Positions 1 to 7,778 of a stretch of DNA of 64,000 bases are shown piece by piece. The notes under the pieces were generated by a model. That model ran no database searches, was not told the DNA's origin, and saw only the letters and a program-made list of their open reading frames with translations. The stretch spans positions 47,085-111,084 of the forward strand of contig CAJKAR010000009.1 of assembly GCA_905197955.1 (NCBI GenBank), read 5' to 3'. This DNA is from an uncultured Lentisphaeria bacterium. GTDB lineage: Bacteria; Verrucomicrobiota; Lentisphaeria; Victivallales; UBA1829. The translations under genes were made by a program, and so were the position numbers. Each line of letters starts with the position of its first letter. Position 1 is the first letter of the stretch.

Positions 1-300
1 GCCCGATTCGGCATCCAGTCCGAACGGTTTTTCCGAATAGATATGCTTGCCTGCCAGCAGCGCTTTCCGGTCGATTTCCGTGTGCGACTGCGGCGTCGTA
101 AGGTTCAGGACCGTTTCGATCTCCGGGTCCGCCAGCAGCGCCTCGACCGAGAGATGTTTGAGACCATATTTTTCCGCCTTTTCCTTTGCCGCCTCGTCTC
201 TGATATCCGCGCACGCAACAAGACGCAGGTGCTCAAAAACGGCGGCATTCTTCAAATACGCATCGCTGATGTTTCCGCATCCGATCAATCCGGCTTTCAT
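1..300 (-). CDS. Gfo/Idh/MocA family oxidoreductase (N-terminal part, runs off the window)
   Basis: The reverse strand opens with an ATG at 300 and stays open to the window edge, giving about 100 residues. The start MKAGLIGCGNIS is a Rossmann dinucleotide-binding motif (GxGxxx), and the later EKPFGLDA matches the EKP motif typical of the Gfo/Idh/MocA family of NAD(P)-dependent sugar or inositol dehydrogenases. AAGGAG lies 7 nt upstream of the start. The gene is divergent from an AraC regulator, which suggests control by it. Substrate cannot be predicted. The C-terminal domain lies outside the window. Confidence 0.88.
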   Translation of the reverse strand, partial: MKAGLIGCGNISDAYLKNAAVFEHLRLVACADIRDEAAKEKAEKYGLKHLSVEALLADPEIETVLNLTTPQSHTEIDRKALLAGKHIYSEKPFGLDAESG

Positions 301-333
301 GAAATTTTCTCCTTTTCGTAATGAACGGTTTCA

Positions 334-362
334 TTGACAAATCTTCCGGAATCTCTTATATT
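334..362 (+). promoter_or_regulatory. sigma70-type promoter of the AraC gene
   Basis: TTGACA (334-339), a 17-bp spacer and TATATT (357-362) are read directly. Transcription would start near 369, so the AraC start at 388 is the usable one. It lies in the divergent gap to the Gfo/Idh gene. Confidence 0.75.
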
Positions 363-387
363 ATACACGATAAAAAGGAAAACGGGA

Positions 388-1224
388 ATGGACAAACGTT
401 TCAAAATCATGGATGGAAAAACCAGACATCTGAGTCCTCTGTCACGGGAAATCTCTCTTCTACCCCCCATCGCTTCCATCGGCTTTCTGCCCGCGAAACG
501 GGAGCGCATCCGTCAGACCTTCAATTCCTGCAATTTTTCCTTCATCATGCAGGGGCGCGGCGATTATTTCCTGCGGGGAAAACGCTGGTTAGTGGAGGCT
601 CCCTGTCTGCTGATTCAATGGCCGGGGGAACCGATGGATTACGGTCCGGAATCGGAATGGTCCGAACTCTATTTCATCTATCCGCCGGAGACATTCACGC
701 TCCTGTGCGCTTCCGGACTGATGACTCCGGAAATTCCCGTACGGGCAATGAGAAACATCGGAACCATCGGGGAAAAAGCCGATCTTCTCCGGAAGGAGCT
801 GGACCGGGAGGAGATCTCCGCCGACAGAATCGATCTTCTTTGCTACGATCTGCTTCTGGAAACCCGTTTGAAGAGCCGGGAGAGCATTCTCGAACACTCC
901 CGGATCCCGGAGATCCGGGAACGGCTGGAGCGGAGTCCGGGACATGATATCGACTGCGCCGCGCTTGCCGCTGAATTCGGCATGTCGCTCTCCTCGCTGC
1001 GGAGATACTGGCGCAGATATCATGGTGAGGAGTCGTTTTCCGACTACCGCAACTCCTGTTTCCTGCGGAAAAGCTGCCGTCTGCTGGTGGAGACAAATTT
1101 ACGGGTGAAGGAGATCGCTCTTGAACTCGAATTCAGCGATCCGTTCTATTTTTCAAGAAAGTTCCGTCATCTGACCGGACTCTCTCCGCTTGAATACCGG
1201 AAACGGAATCAGATGTTCCCCTGA
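388..1224 (+). CDS. AraC family transcriptional regulator
   Basis: A protein of 278 residues. The C-terminal ~100 residues form the double helix-turn-helix of AraC/XylS proteins: SLSSLRRYWRRYHG followed by VKEIALELEFSDPFYFSRKF and the family signature TGLSPLEYRK. The N-terminal part fits a cupin-like sugar-sensing domain. An in-frame TTG at 334 is part of the -35 box, so I start at the ATG at 388, preceded by AAGGAAAACGGGA. The gene is divergent from a Gfo/Idh oxidoreductase, its likely target. The inducer is unknown. Confidence 0.9.
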   Translation: MDKRFKIMDGKTRHLSPLSREISLLPPIASIGFLPAKRERIRQTFNSCNFSFIMQGRGDYFLRGKRWLVEAPCLLIQWPGEPMDYGPESEWSELYFIYPPETFTLLCASGLMTPEIPVRAMRNIGTIGEKADLLRKELDREEISADRIDLLCYDLLLETRLKSRESILEHSRIPEIRERLERSPGHDIDCAALAAEFGMSLSSLRRYWRRYHGEESFSDYRNSCFLRKSCRLLVETNLRVKEIALELEFSDPFYFSRKFRHLTGLSPLEYRKRNQMFP

Positions 1225-1268
1225 GCAGACCGCAACTTCCGCAGAGAATCCGTCCGGCGGGAAAAGAA

Positions 1269-1295
1269 CAGGGCGGACCCTTCCGCCCGCCCTGC
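1269..1295 (-). terminator. probable terminator of the lactate operon
   Basis: GGGCGG (1271-1276) and CCGCCC (1283-1288) form a GC-rich stem with a 6-nt loop. On the minus strand the stem is followed by TGTTCTTTTCC, a weak T-rich tract, just after the stop of the FAD dehydrogenase gene. Confidence 0.55.
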
Positions 1296-1318
1296 ATCCG
1301 GCAAACTTCTGCCGTTGT

Positions 1319-2725
1319 TTATCTTACAACGACCTTGGAGGGATTCAGAATATTGTTCGGATCGAACACCTTCTTGATTCCCGCCATCAGGTTGATGCTC
1401 TGCTCATCCAGCGAGTCGGCAAGATAGGGGCGCTTTGCGTACCCGATGCCATGTTCGCCGGAAACCTTGCCGCCGAGCTCTCCGGCTTTGGCATAAAGTT
1501 CCTGAAACACCTTTTCCAGCGTGATGTGCCACTCCTCTTCGGAGAGCGCGTCGCGGAGAATGTAGATGTGCAGATTTCCGTCGCCCGCGTGCCCGAAGGA
1601 GCGCAGACGGATATGGTACTTTTCCTGAAGCTCTTTCGAAAAGAGCACGAACTCCGCAACATGCTTGCGGGGTACGACAACATCGCACTCGTCCATTTCG
1701 GTGGTGGACGCCTTGATCGCCTCCAGGAAGGCGCCGCGCGCGGACCAGATGGATTCGTTGCGTTCCTGCGTGTTCGAGATGAACACATCCAGCGCTCCGG
1801 CGTTCAGACAGGTGTGCGCCGCACTGTGATAGGCTAGTTCGATTTCCTCCTTGCTTGCACCGTCGAATGTCAGGAGCAGATAGGCGTCGGAGGAGTTGTC
1901 CGGAAATTTACGTGCAAGGAACTGTTCGGCGGCAAGAATGACTTCGCGTTCCATGAATTCGACCGCGGTCGGGATCGAGCTGGAACGGATGATCGCCGGA
2001 ACAGTCCGGATCGCGGAGGTCAGATCGGGGAAAGGCACCAGCAGACTGATCTTGTGCTTCGGCAGAGGCAGCAGCCGCAGAACCGCTTTCGTCACGATTC
2101 CGAGCGTGCCTTCGGAGCCGACGATCAGATCCTTCAGGCTGTACCCGGAACTGTTCTTGACAACCTTTCCGCCGAACTCGACGATTTCCCCGTTCGGGAG
2201 TACCACTTCGAGTCCGCGGACATAATCCCTCGTAACGCCGTACTTCACGGCACGCATTCCGCCAGCGTTCGTGCTGATGTTGCCTCCGATGGTCGCCGTC
2301 TTCTCTCCGGGATCGGGCGGATAGAAGAACCCGTGCTCTTCGACATATTTGCCGACTTCCATCAGCAGTACGCCAGGTTCCAGTGTCAGCGTGAGATTGA
2401 TGTCGTCGAGTTCCAGAATGCGGTTCATCCCGCAGAGGTCGATCATGATTCCGCCGTAGAGGGGAACCGCTCCGCCGACCAGTCCTGTTCCCTGACCGCG
2501 CGGGGTCACGGGAATGTTGTTCGCACTGGCATATTTCATGACCGCGGAAACCTCTTCCGCCGACATGGCTTTGATCAGCACATCCGGACGTTTCCGGATG
2601 CCCGCAAGTTCATCGTGACAGTAATCTTCTCCGACTTCTCTCCCCGGAATCACCCGCTCTTCCGGAACGATTTTCCGGAGCGCTTCCAGATCAGCCGCAT
2701 CGAATGTTTTATATGGAGCACCCAT
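1319..2725 (-). CDS. FAD-binding oxidoreductase, GlcD/D-lactate dehydrogenase type
   Basis: A 468-residue protein of the VAO/GlcD flavoprotein family. An FAD-binding-4 domain spans about residues 45-225, with PRGQGTGLVGGA and IGGNISTNAGGMRAVKYG. A C-terminal FAD-oxidase domain follows, with the metal-binding motif HAGDGNLH and the late SGEHGIG. The start lies 3 bp after the etfA stop, so the two are probably translationally coupled. With EtfB and EtfA it should form an LctBCD-like complex that oxidises lactate to pyruvate (inference from gene order). A glycolate or other 2-hydroxyacid oxidase is the alternative. Confidence 0.85.
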   Translation of the reverse strand: MGAPYKTFDAADLEALRKIVPEERVIPGREVGEDYCHDELAGIRKRPDVLIKAMSAEEVSAVMKYASANNIPVTPRGQGTGLVGGAVPLYGGIMIDLCGMNRILELDDINLTLTLEPGVLLMEVGKYVEEHGFFYPPDPGEKTATIGGNISTNAGGMRAVKYGVTRDYVRGLEVVLPNGEIVEFGGKVVKNSSGYSLKDLIVGSEGTLGIVTKAVLRLLPLPKHKISLLVPFPDLTSAIRTVPAIIRSSSIPTAVEFMEREVILAAEQFLARKFPDNSSDAYLLLTFDGASKEEIELAYHSAAHTCLNAGALDVFISNTQERNESIWSARGAFLEAIKASTTEMDECDVVVPRKHVAEFVLFSKELQEKYHIRLRSFGHAGDGNLHIYILRDALSEEEWHITLEKVFQELYAKAGELGGKVSGEHGIGYAKRPYLADSLDEQSINLMAGIKKVFDPNNILNPSKVVVR

Positions 2726-2728
2726 GGT

Positions 2729-3910
2729 TCAGTTTCCCTTCGCTTTGATTTTTTCGATCAGCTGCGGCACGATCTTGTAGAGGTCGCCGACAATTCCGAC
2801 GTGCGCAACCTTGAAGATCGGCGCCTTCTCATCCGTGTTGATCGCAACAATGTGTTCCGATCCGTTCATTCCCGCGACAAACTGGATCGCTCCCGAAACG
2901 CCGCAGGTAATGATGAGTTTCGGTTTGACCGTGCGTCCGCTCAGTCCGATCTGCTGTTTCGGATCGGTCCATCCTGCTTCGACCTGGGAGCGTGTGGAGG
3001 CGAGACGTCCGTTCAGCAGCTCCGCAAGCTCCTGAAGCATTGCGAGATCCTCCTGCTTCTTGATGCCCCGTCCCGCGACAACCAGCACTTCGGCTTCTTC
3101 GATTCCGACCTCGCGGATCTTCTCCTTCATTTCCAGAATGTCGATGGCCGATTTCAGTTTTTCCTGCGCGATTGATTCCATCGTGATTTTGCCTTTCGGC
3201 TCTGTTTTCGGCGGAATCGGAAAGATTTTGTAGCGGACCGTTGCGAACTGCGGCCGATGGCGCGGCGTGTTGATATGCGCCATGATGTTTCCGCCATAGG
3301 CGGGGCGGATCTGATCGAGATCGGTGTTTTCGGAGATGTCGAGACTGGTGCAGTCGGCTGTTAGCCCGGTACGGAAGCGGGCCGCTGCGCGCGGCGCCAG
3401 CGAACGTCCCGTGGATGTTCCTCCGACCAGAACCGAAGAAGGACGCACCTTCCGGATGAAATCTTCCAGAACCGCCGTATAGGGTTCGATGCGGAAATAC
3501 TGAAGTTCCGGCTGGTCATAGACGAAAACTTCATCTGCGCCATATTCAAGAATCGTCTCCGCCTTGTCCCGGATTCCATAACCGATCATGAGGCAGTAGA
3601 CCGGATAGTTCACTTTTGCGGCGAGTTCGCGCGCCTTCCCGATCAGTTCGAATGTGACCGGATGAACCGAGCCTTCAGTGATCTCCGCCACCACGGCGAT
3701 TCCGCGCCATTTCTCCTTTTCGACCGAGGGGAGCTCCTCTTCGACATATTCAAAGACATCGCCCGCTTTTTTGATGCAGATGCGGCACATGCGGCATCCG
3801 GCGTTGATGGAGAGAGTGTCATTGACCAGTTCAATGGATTTGAACGGACAGAGCGCGGCAAGACGGGCTTTGTCCTGCGCCTTTTCCTGATGAATTTTAA
3901 TATACGGCAT
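2729..3910 (-). CDS. etfA: electron transfer flavoprotein alpha subunit with N-terminal 4Fe-4S site
   Basis: A 393-residue EtfA. The C-terminal FAD domain carries GLSGRTVKPKLIITCGVSGA and IVAINTDEKAPIF, the standard ETF-alpha signature. The first ~60 residues are an extension with cysteines 21, 39, 42 and 45 (CPF, then CRMCRIC), enough for one 4Fe-4S cluster. Such an extension is known in EtfA subunits of bifurcating or confurcating enzymes, including LctC of Acetobacterium woodii. It follows etfB by 6 bp. The protein should pass electrons between the dehydrogenase, EtfB and ferredoxin/NAD. Confidence 0.92.
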   Translation of the reverse strand: MPYIKIHQEKAQDKARLAALCPFKSIELVNDTLSINAGCRMCRICIKKAGDVFEYVEEELPSVEKEKWRGIAVVAEITEGSVHPVTFELIGKARELAAKVNYPVYCLMIGYGIRDKAETILEYGADEVFVYDQPELQYFRIEPYTAVLEDFIRKVRPSSVLVGGTSTGRSLAPRAAARFRTGLTADCTSLDISENTDLDQIRPAYGGNIMAHINTPRHRPQFATVRYKIFPIPPKTEPKGKITMESIAQEKLKSAIDILEMKEKIREVGIEEAEVLVVAGRGIKKQEDLAMLQELAELLNGRLASTRSQVEAGWTDPKQQIGLSGRTVKPKLIITCGVSGAIQFVAGMNGSEHIVAINTDEKAPIFKVAHVGIVGDLYKIVPQLIEKIKAKGN

Positions 3911-3916
3911 GGCGGA

Positions 3917-4717
3917 TTACCTCAGCTGCTGAAGGAATTTTTTGTCGTCGAGCTGGCGGAAGAGCCGTTCGGCGAGTTCGTCCGGAGAGCCTTTCCACAT
4001 TTCGTGATCGTTGTGACTTTCCGGGGGGAAAATGCGTTTGACCTGCGTCGGAGAACCGTTCAGACCGTAATGTTTCGGATCCTTGTCCTTCATGTCGTCG
4101 AGTTTGAGCATGCGGATCGGACGGTCCGCCGTCGCAAGTTTGAGCTTGAACGAGGGGAGGCGCGGTTCGAAGATCCCTTTTTCGACTGTCAGCAGACAGG
4201 GATATTTGATTTTTGCCGTTTCGATGTGGAGCGGCAGGTCGAGATCGACCGTGATGTCCGTCTCTGTGACCTCGCGGATTTTGCAGACGCTTGTCACATG
4301 CGAGATCCCGAGGAATTCCGCGAGTTCGGCTCCGACCTGTGCCGTGTCGCCGTCGGTGGTCTGTTTGCCGCAGAGGATCATGTCGCATCCTCCCGCGGCG
4401 GCGATCCCCTGTGCCAGCGTATAGGATGTGGCGAGCACATCGGATCCTCCGAATCGGCGGTCCGAAAGAATAATTCCATTGTCAACCCCCATCATGAAGG
4501 CTTCCCGGATGACGGATTCCGCCTGCGGGGGGCCCATGGTGACAACTGTGATTTCCGCTCCGTAACTCTGTTTGAACCGGAGAGCCGTTTCCAGAGCGTA
4601 CAGATCGTACGGATTCATTTTTGATTCCACGCCGTCGCGCTTGAGAACGCCCGTTTCCGGATCGATCTCCACCTGCGCGGTGCCGGGAACCTGCTTGATG
4701 CAGACTACGATTTTCAT
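3917..4717 (-). CDS. etfB: electron transfer flavoprotein beta subunit
   Basis: A 266-residue EtfB, the usual length. It begins MKIVVCIKQVPGT and contains DPETGVLKRDGVESKMNPYD and the nucleotide-binding stretch CGKQTTDGDTAQVG, all typical of ETF beta. In bifurcating ETFs this subunit holds the flavin that splits or merges electron pairs; whether this one does cannot be decided from sequence. AAGGG lies ahead of the ATG. It is the second gene of the lactate operon. Confidence 0.93.
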   Translation of the reverse strand: MKIVVCIKQVPGTAQVEIDPETGVLKRDGVESKMNPYDLYALETALRFKQSYGAEITVVTMGPPQAESVIREAFMMGVDNGIILSDRRFGGSDVLATSYTLAQGIAAAGGCDMILCGKQTTDGDTAQVGAELAEFLGISHVTSVCKIREVTETDITVDLDLPLHIETAKIKYPCLLTVEKGIFEPRLPSFKLKLATADRPIRMLKLDDMKDKDPKHYGLNGSPTQVKRIFPPESHNDHEMWKGSPDELAERLFRQLDDKKFLQQLR

Positions 4718-4754
4718 GCTTTCCCTTTGTTGTGAATGTTGAACTTGTTTCTGG

Positions 4755-6035
4755 TTATGCCTCTTTCTTTTCAGCTATGACGGAAACCCCGTCCGGAATG
4801 ACGGCGACCGACGCGTTCGCTCCGACAAGCGAAAACGCCTTCCGCAACGCCTCATCCAGTGTGGACGCGGTGTCCAGATGCATCGACTTCAGCAGTTTGT
4901 GATTGCAATCCGTAGTGACGACAATCACTCTGTGTTCCGCCAGAATTCTTGCCAGAATCTGGTATTCCCATTGATCCGGTTCCGTTTTATCGCGCGGGAT
5001 CATTGCCGTTTTTGCAAGCAGCTCCTCCGGCGAGGCCGCTTCCGCCAGATGCCGGTGGAACGACTCTCCGCCGTGCCCGTCGGAACAGCTCGCCGAGATG
5101 ATGATGACCCCGCCTTTCCGGCAGACCGCTTCCCCTGCGGTCATCCCCTTGACCGACTGGTAGACGTTCTGATCCAGCGGATAGCCTCCGTTGCTTGTGA
5201 CGACAATATCGGCTTCCGGCACGGAGATCCCGCAGAACCCTTTCAGGTATCTGCATCCCGCTTCATGTGCCTTGACGGAATCGCCGGCAAAGACTTTGAC
5301 GATTCGTTTTTCCGGATCAATGACCACGTTGACGATAAATGCCAGTTTTGCCTGTTCCGCCGCAAACAGCATGTCGCGGTGGATCGGATTGTCCTTCAGA
5401 TTTCCGGTCCGTGCAAACGGGCTGCGGATGAATTCGGAACAGTGGTTGGCAAGGACGGTCCGGCGCGAGGCGATCCCCGGCAGAACGCTTTTCCGTCCCC
5501 CGGAAAAACCGGCAAAAAAGTGCGGCTCGATGAAACCTTCCCCGACGAGAAGATCCGTCTCCACCGCCAGCCTGTTTACGATCAGTTCTCCGCCGGAGGG
5601 GAGGGTGCCGAGACGGACCAGCGAGGCGGCGTCCGAGGAATCATGCACAACAATTTTTTCCTGTTCGACAATCTCCTCGCCGAGTTTTGCCATCAGCTCC
5701 TCCCTGGTCGTTCCCCGATGGAATCCGGTTGCCACCAGAATGGTGATGTCGATCCCCGGTGATCCTCTGCGCAGACGCTCCAGAATCCGCGGCATGATGA
5801 TCCGGCTCGGAACCGGCCGCGTATGATCGCTTGTAATGATGACTGCCGAACGCTTGTTCTTTGCCAGGTCTTCCAGTTTCGGCGATCCGATCGGATGGTC
5901 GAGCGCTTCTTCAACGGCCGCTCCCTCATCTGCCGCCGCCTCCGGAATCCGGGAGGCGAATGTGCCGAGATAATTCTGTTCTGCAATCTCCGCGGAGATT
6001 CTGCGCTTGCCGTAGGGTACTTCGATTCGTATCAT
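4755..6035 (-). CDS. larA: nickel-dependent lactate racemase (LarA family)
   Basis: A protein of 426 residues from the ATG at 6035; an upstream ATG at 6047 abuts AAAGG with no spacer and is less likely. Counting from 6035, the catalytic set of Lactobacillus plantarum LarA is present two positions earlier: His106 (TGFHRGT), His172, Lys182 (GGRKSVLPGI) and His198 (LANHCS). The enzyme should interconvert L- and D-lactate with the nickel-pincer cofactor. The larB, larC and larE cofactor genes are not in the window. As first gene of the operon it would supply the isomer the Etf-linked dehydrogenase uses. Other LarA homologues racemise other 2-hydroxyacids. Confidence 0.88.
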   Translation of the reverse strand: MIRIEVPYGKRRISAEIAEQNYLGTFASRIPEAAADEGAAVEEALDHPIGSPKLEDLAKNKRSAVIITSDHTRPVPSRIIMPRILERLRRGSPGIDITILVATGFHRGTTREELMAKLGEEIVEQEKIVVHDSSDAASLVRLGTLPSGGELIVNRLAVETDLLVGEGFIEPHFFAGFSGGRKSVLPGIASRRTVLANHCSEFIRSPFARTGNLKDNPIHRDMLFAAEQAKLAFIVNVVIDPEKRIVKVFAGDSVKAHEAGCRYLKGFCGISVPEADIVVTSNGGYPLDQNVYQSVKGMTAGEAVCRKGGVIIISASCSDGHGGESFHRHLAEAASPEELLAKTAMIPRDKTEPDQWEYQILARILAEHRVIVVTTDCNHKLLKSMHLDTASTLDEALRKAFSLVGANASVAVIPDGVSVIAEKKEA

Positions 6036-6244
6036 GGAGAGGCGCATCCTTTCGTAAGATTAGTATGATTAATTAACAAATAGTGTCGAACGCTGAAAAA
6101 AACAAGCGGGGAAACAACTTTTTTCCGGAAAAATTCCCGGACTTTTCCTGTTTTTGAAAATTCGCACAATAAAATACCGCGAACTGCGTTTTTATAGACA
6201 AAGGCACGGCAATCACGCCGCTCCAAACAGAAAGGAATGAAATC

Positions 6245-6886
6245 ATGAACAAAATCAGAACATTGGCACTGCTCGTTCTGGCCGGAGCTGTTTTCCCTCT
6301 CTGGGCACTGGAACCCGCCGATGAACCCGTACCTCCTCCGCAGCAGGAGCGGATTCGCAAAGGTCCGCATGGGAAAAAAGATCCGCGTCAGGATCGTCCT
6401 GCCGGCAAGCGCCGTCCGGCTCCGATGATGGCGGAGCGGCTCGCTGCGGAGTTCCCGAAGGAGTTCGCTGAAATCGAAAACCTGCGGACTTCGGATCCCG
6501 CTGCCGCTGAGAAGAAAATGACGGAACTTAGAAAACGGTCCGCCGATGCCCGCGAGGCGGAAATGAAGAAGGTTCGCGATCAGCTTGAAACAGTCAAAGC
6601 CCTTCTGAGAACACAGTTCGACAAGGAAGCCGCTTTGCAGAAAACCATGGTCGCCAATCTGGAAAAGAAGATCGCCGCGGAAAAGGCCGCCGGAAAGGAT
6701 GTCAAGGCCCTCGAACGGGGTCTGGAAAGACTGAAACGGATGAACGAACGCATGGCTGAAGGCGGAAAGGAAGAGTATGTCAATCGGCAGCTCAGACGTC
6801 TCACCGGCGGAGCCAAACATGGTCCGAAACGTCCCGGTCCGCAGAAAGGTCAGGAACATCCCGGTCCGCAGCATCCCCGTCCGTAA
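6245..6886 (+). CDS. secreted charged coiled-coil protein of unknown function
   Basis: A 213-residue protein with a signal peptide (MNKIRTLALLVLAGAVFPLWA), a basic Pro-rich linker, then about 110 residues of Lys/Glu-rich helix likely to be coiled coil, and a Pro/Gly/His tail (GPKRPGPQKGQEHPGP). The overall shape recalls small periplasmic chaperone-like proteins such as Spy/CpxP, but I see no LTxxQ motif, so this is only a loose comparison. It is divergent from larA and followed by a strong terminator, so it is probably monocistronic. AGAAAGGAATGAAATC precedes the ATG. Confidence 0.75.
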   Translation: MNKIRTLALLVLAGAVFPLWALEPADEPVPPPQQERIRKGPHGKKDPRQDRPAGKRRPAPMMAERLAAEFPKEFAEIENLRTSDPAAAEKKMTELRKRSADAREAEMKKVRDQLETVKALLRTQFDKEAALQKTMVANLEKKIAAEKAAGKDVKALERGLERLKRMNERMAEGGKEEYVNRQLRRLTGGAKHGPKRPGPQKGQEHPGPQHPRP

Positions 6887-6923
6887 GGATGATGTCTCTG
6901 AATGCTGAAATTTATCCCTCCCA

Positions 6924-6948
6924 ATCCCCGGCATGTCCGGGGATTTTT
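6924..6948 (+). terminator. rho-independent terminator
   Basis: ATCCCCGG (6924-6931), loop CATGT, CCGGGGAT (6937-6944), then TTTTT. It ends transcription of the secreted protein gene just upstream. Confidence 0.85.
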
Positions 6949-6963
6949 ACTTTCCGGCGGATT

Positions 6964-7461
6964 TCAGGAGAGGATCAGCCATGCAGGTCTGCTCCTGTTC
7001 GTATAGCAGAAGCGCCGCAGAGTGTGCTGTTTGAACCGGTAATAGTTCCGGTAGGATGCCACAACATCTTCGATTCCGTCATTTCCGATTCTGTATTCAT
7101 CCGGCATGCATTTCGGCAGGGTCAGTTTTTGGCGGAACGTCCGGCCGGACATGCATCGGAAATCCTTTTTCCAGTACATCCGATAGAGCTGTTCCGTTTT
7201 ATGGATTCTGCGGTAGCGCCTGGTGTATTCCTGGAGAAGAGCCCCCAGGTGCGCCGAGAGCCAGAGGTAATTGGCCGGATTGGAAAGACAGATCCGGCAA
7301 GGGTGATTCTCATGAGTAATCGCATACCCGTGAAGAACTCCGGCAAGACGATCCTGCGTGGAAAGCAGCTGAGCGGATTCAAGAATCATCTTGACCACAT
7401 GGACGTCACAGAGAGATTGCGCCGCGATCCGGGGCGATGGGTCCAGAACGAAAATGTTCAT
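6964..7461 (-). CDS. conserved phage-type protein of unknown function
   Basis: A 165-residue protein beginning MNIFVLDPSPRIAAQSLC, with DVHVVKMILESAQLL, THENHPC and NYLWLSAHLGALLQEY. I recognise this pattern (LD, CD.HVVKM, ETAQLL, NHPC) from uncharacterised proteins common in tailed phages and in some bacteria; no function is established to my knowledge. The conserved His, Cys and Asp residues suggest a metal site or enzyme. No other phage gene lies nearby, so it may be a stray acquisition. Confidence 0.7.
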   Translation of the reverse strand: MNIFVLDPSPRIAAQSLCDVHVVKMILESAQLLSTQDRLAGVLHGYAITHENHPCRICLSNPANYLWLSAHLGALLQEYTRRYRRIHKTEQLYRMYWKKDFRCMSGRTFRQKLTLPKCMPDEYRIGNDGIEDVVASYRNYYRFKQHTLRRFCYTNRSRPAWLILS

Positions 7462-7484
7462 TTGAAAAACCTCCCCGCCGATAC

Positions 7485-7516
7485 AAAAAATCCTCTCCGG
7501 CGAAATCCGGAGAGGA
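7485..7516 (-). terminator. terminator of tRNA-Leu(CAG)
   Basis: On the minus strand TCCTCTCCGG, a 6-nt loop and CCGGAGAGGA form a perfect 10-bp stem followed by TTTTTT. It lies 14 bp past the tRNA 3-prime end. Confidence 0.88.
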
Positions 7517-7530
7517 TGGCCAAATCAGAT

Positions 7531-7616
7531 TGGTGCCGACGAAAGGACTTGAACCTTCACCCGCGTACACGGACTGCGACCTGAACGCAGCGCGTCTGCC
7601 ATTCCGCCACGTCGGC
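7531..7616 (-). tRNA. tRNA-Leu (anticodon CAG)
   Basis: On the minus strand the gene starts GCCGACGTGGCGGAATGG and ends CGTCGGCACCA, giving a 7-bp acceptor stem with encoded CCA. The anticodon arm is CTGCG-TTCAGGT-CGCAG, so the anticodon is CAG. A long variable arm and GGTTCAAGTCC T-arm fit a class II leucine tRNA of 86 nt. Confidence 0.95.
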
Positions 7617-7710
7617 ATCTGGTTGATGGCGCTTAATGTATCGCGGAATTTTGAAAAGTCAAGCGGAAAAATAAAATAAAAACTATTTTCTTCAAATTTA
7701 AAGAAAGAAT

Positions 7711-7739
7711 TTGATGTTTTCGACTTCTTATTGTATATT
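7711..7739 (+). promoter_or_regulatory. promoter of recJ
   Basis: TTGATG (7711-7716), 17 bp and TATATT (7734-7739) fit a sigma70 promoter with a start near 7746. It excludes the upstream in-frame TTG at 7731 as the recJ start. Confidence 0.65.
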
Positions 7740-7778
7740 GACGGTGTGTTACAAGAATTAAGAGAAAAGAAAGGCAAA

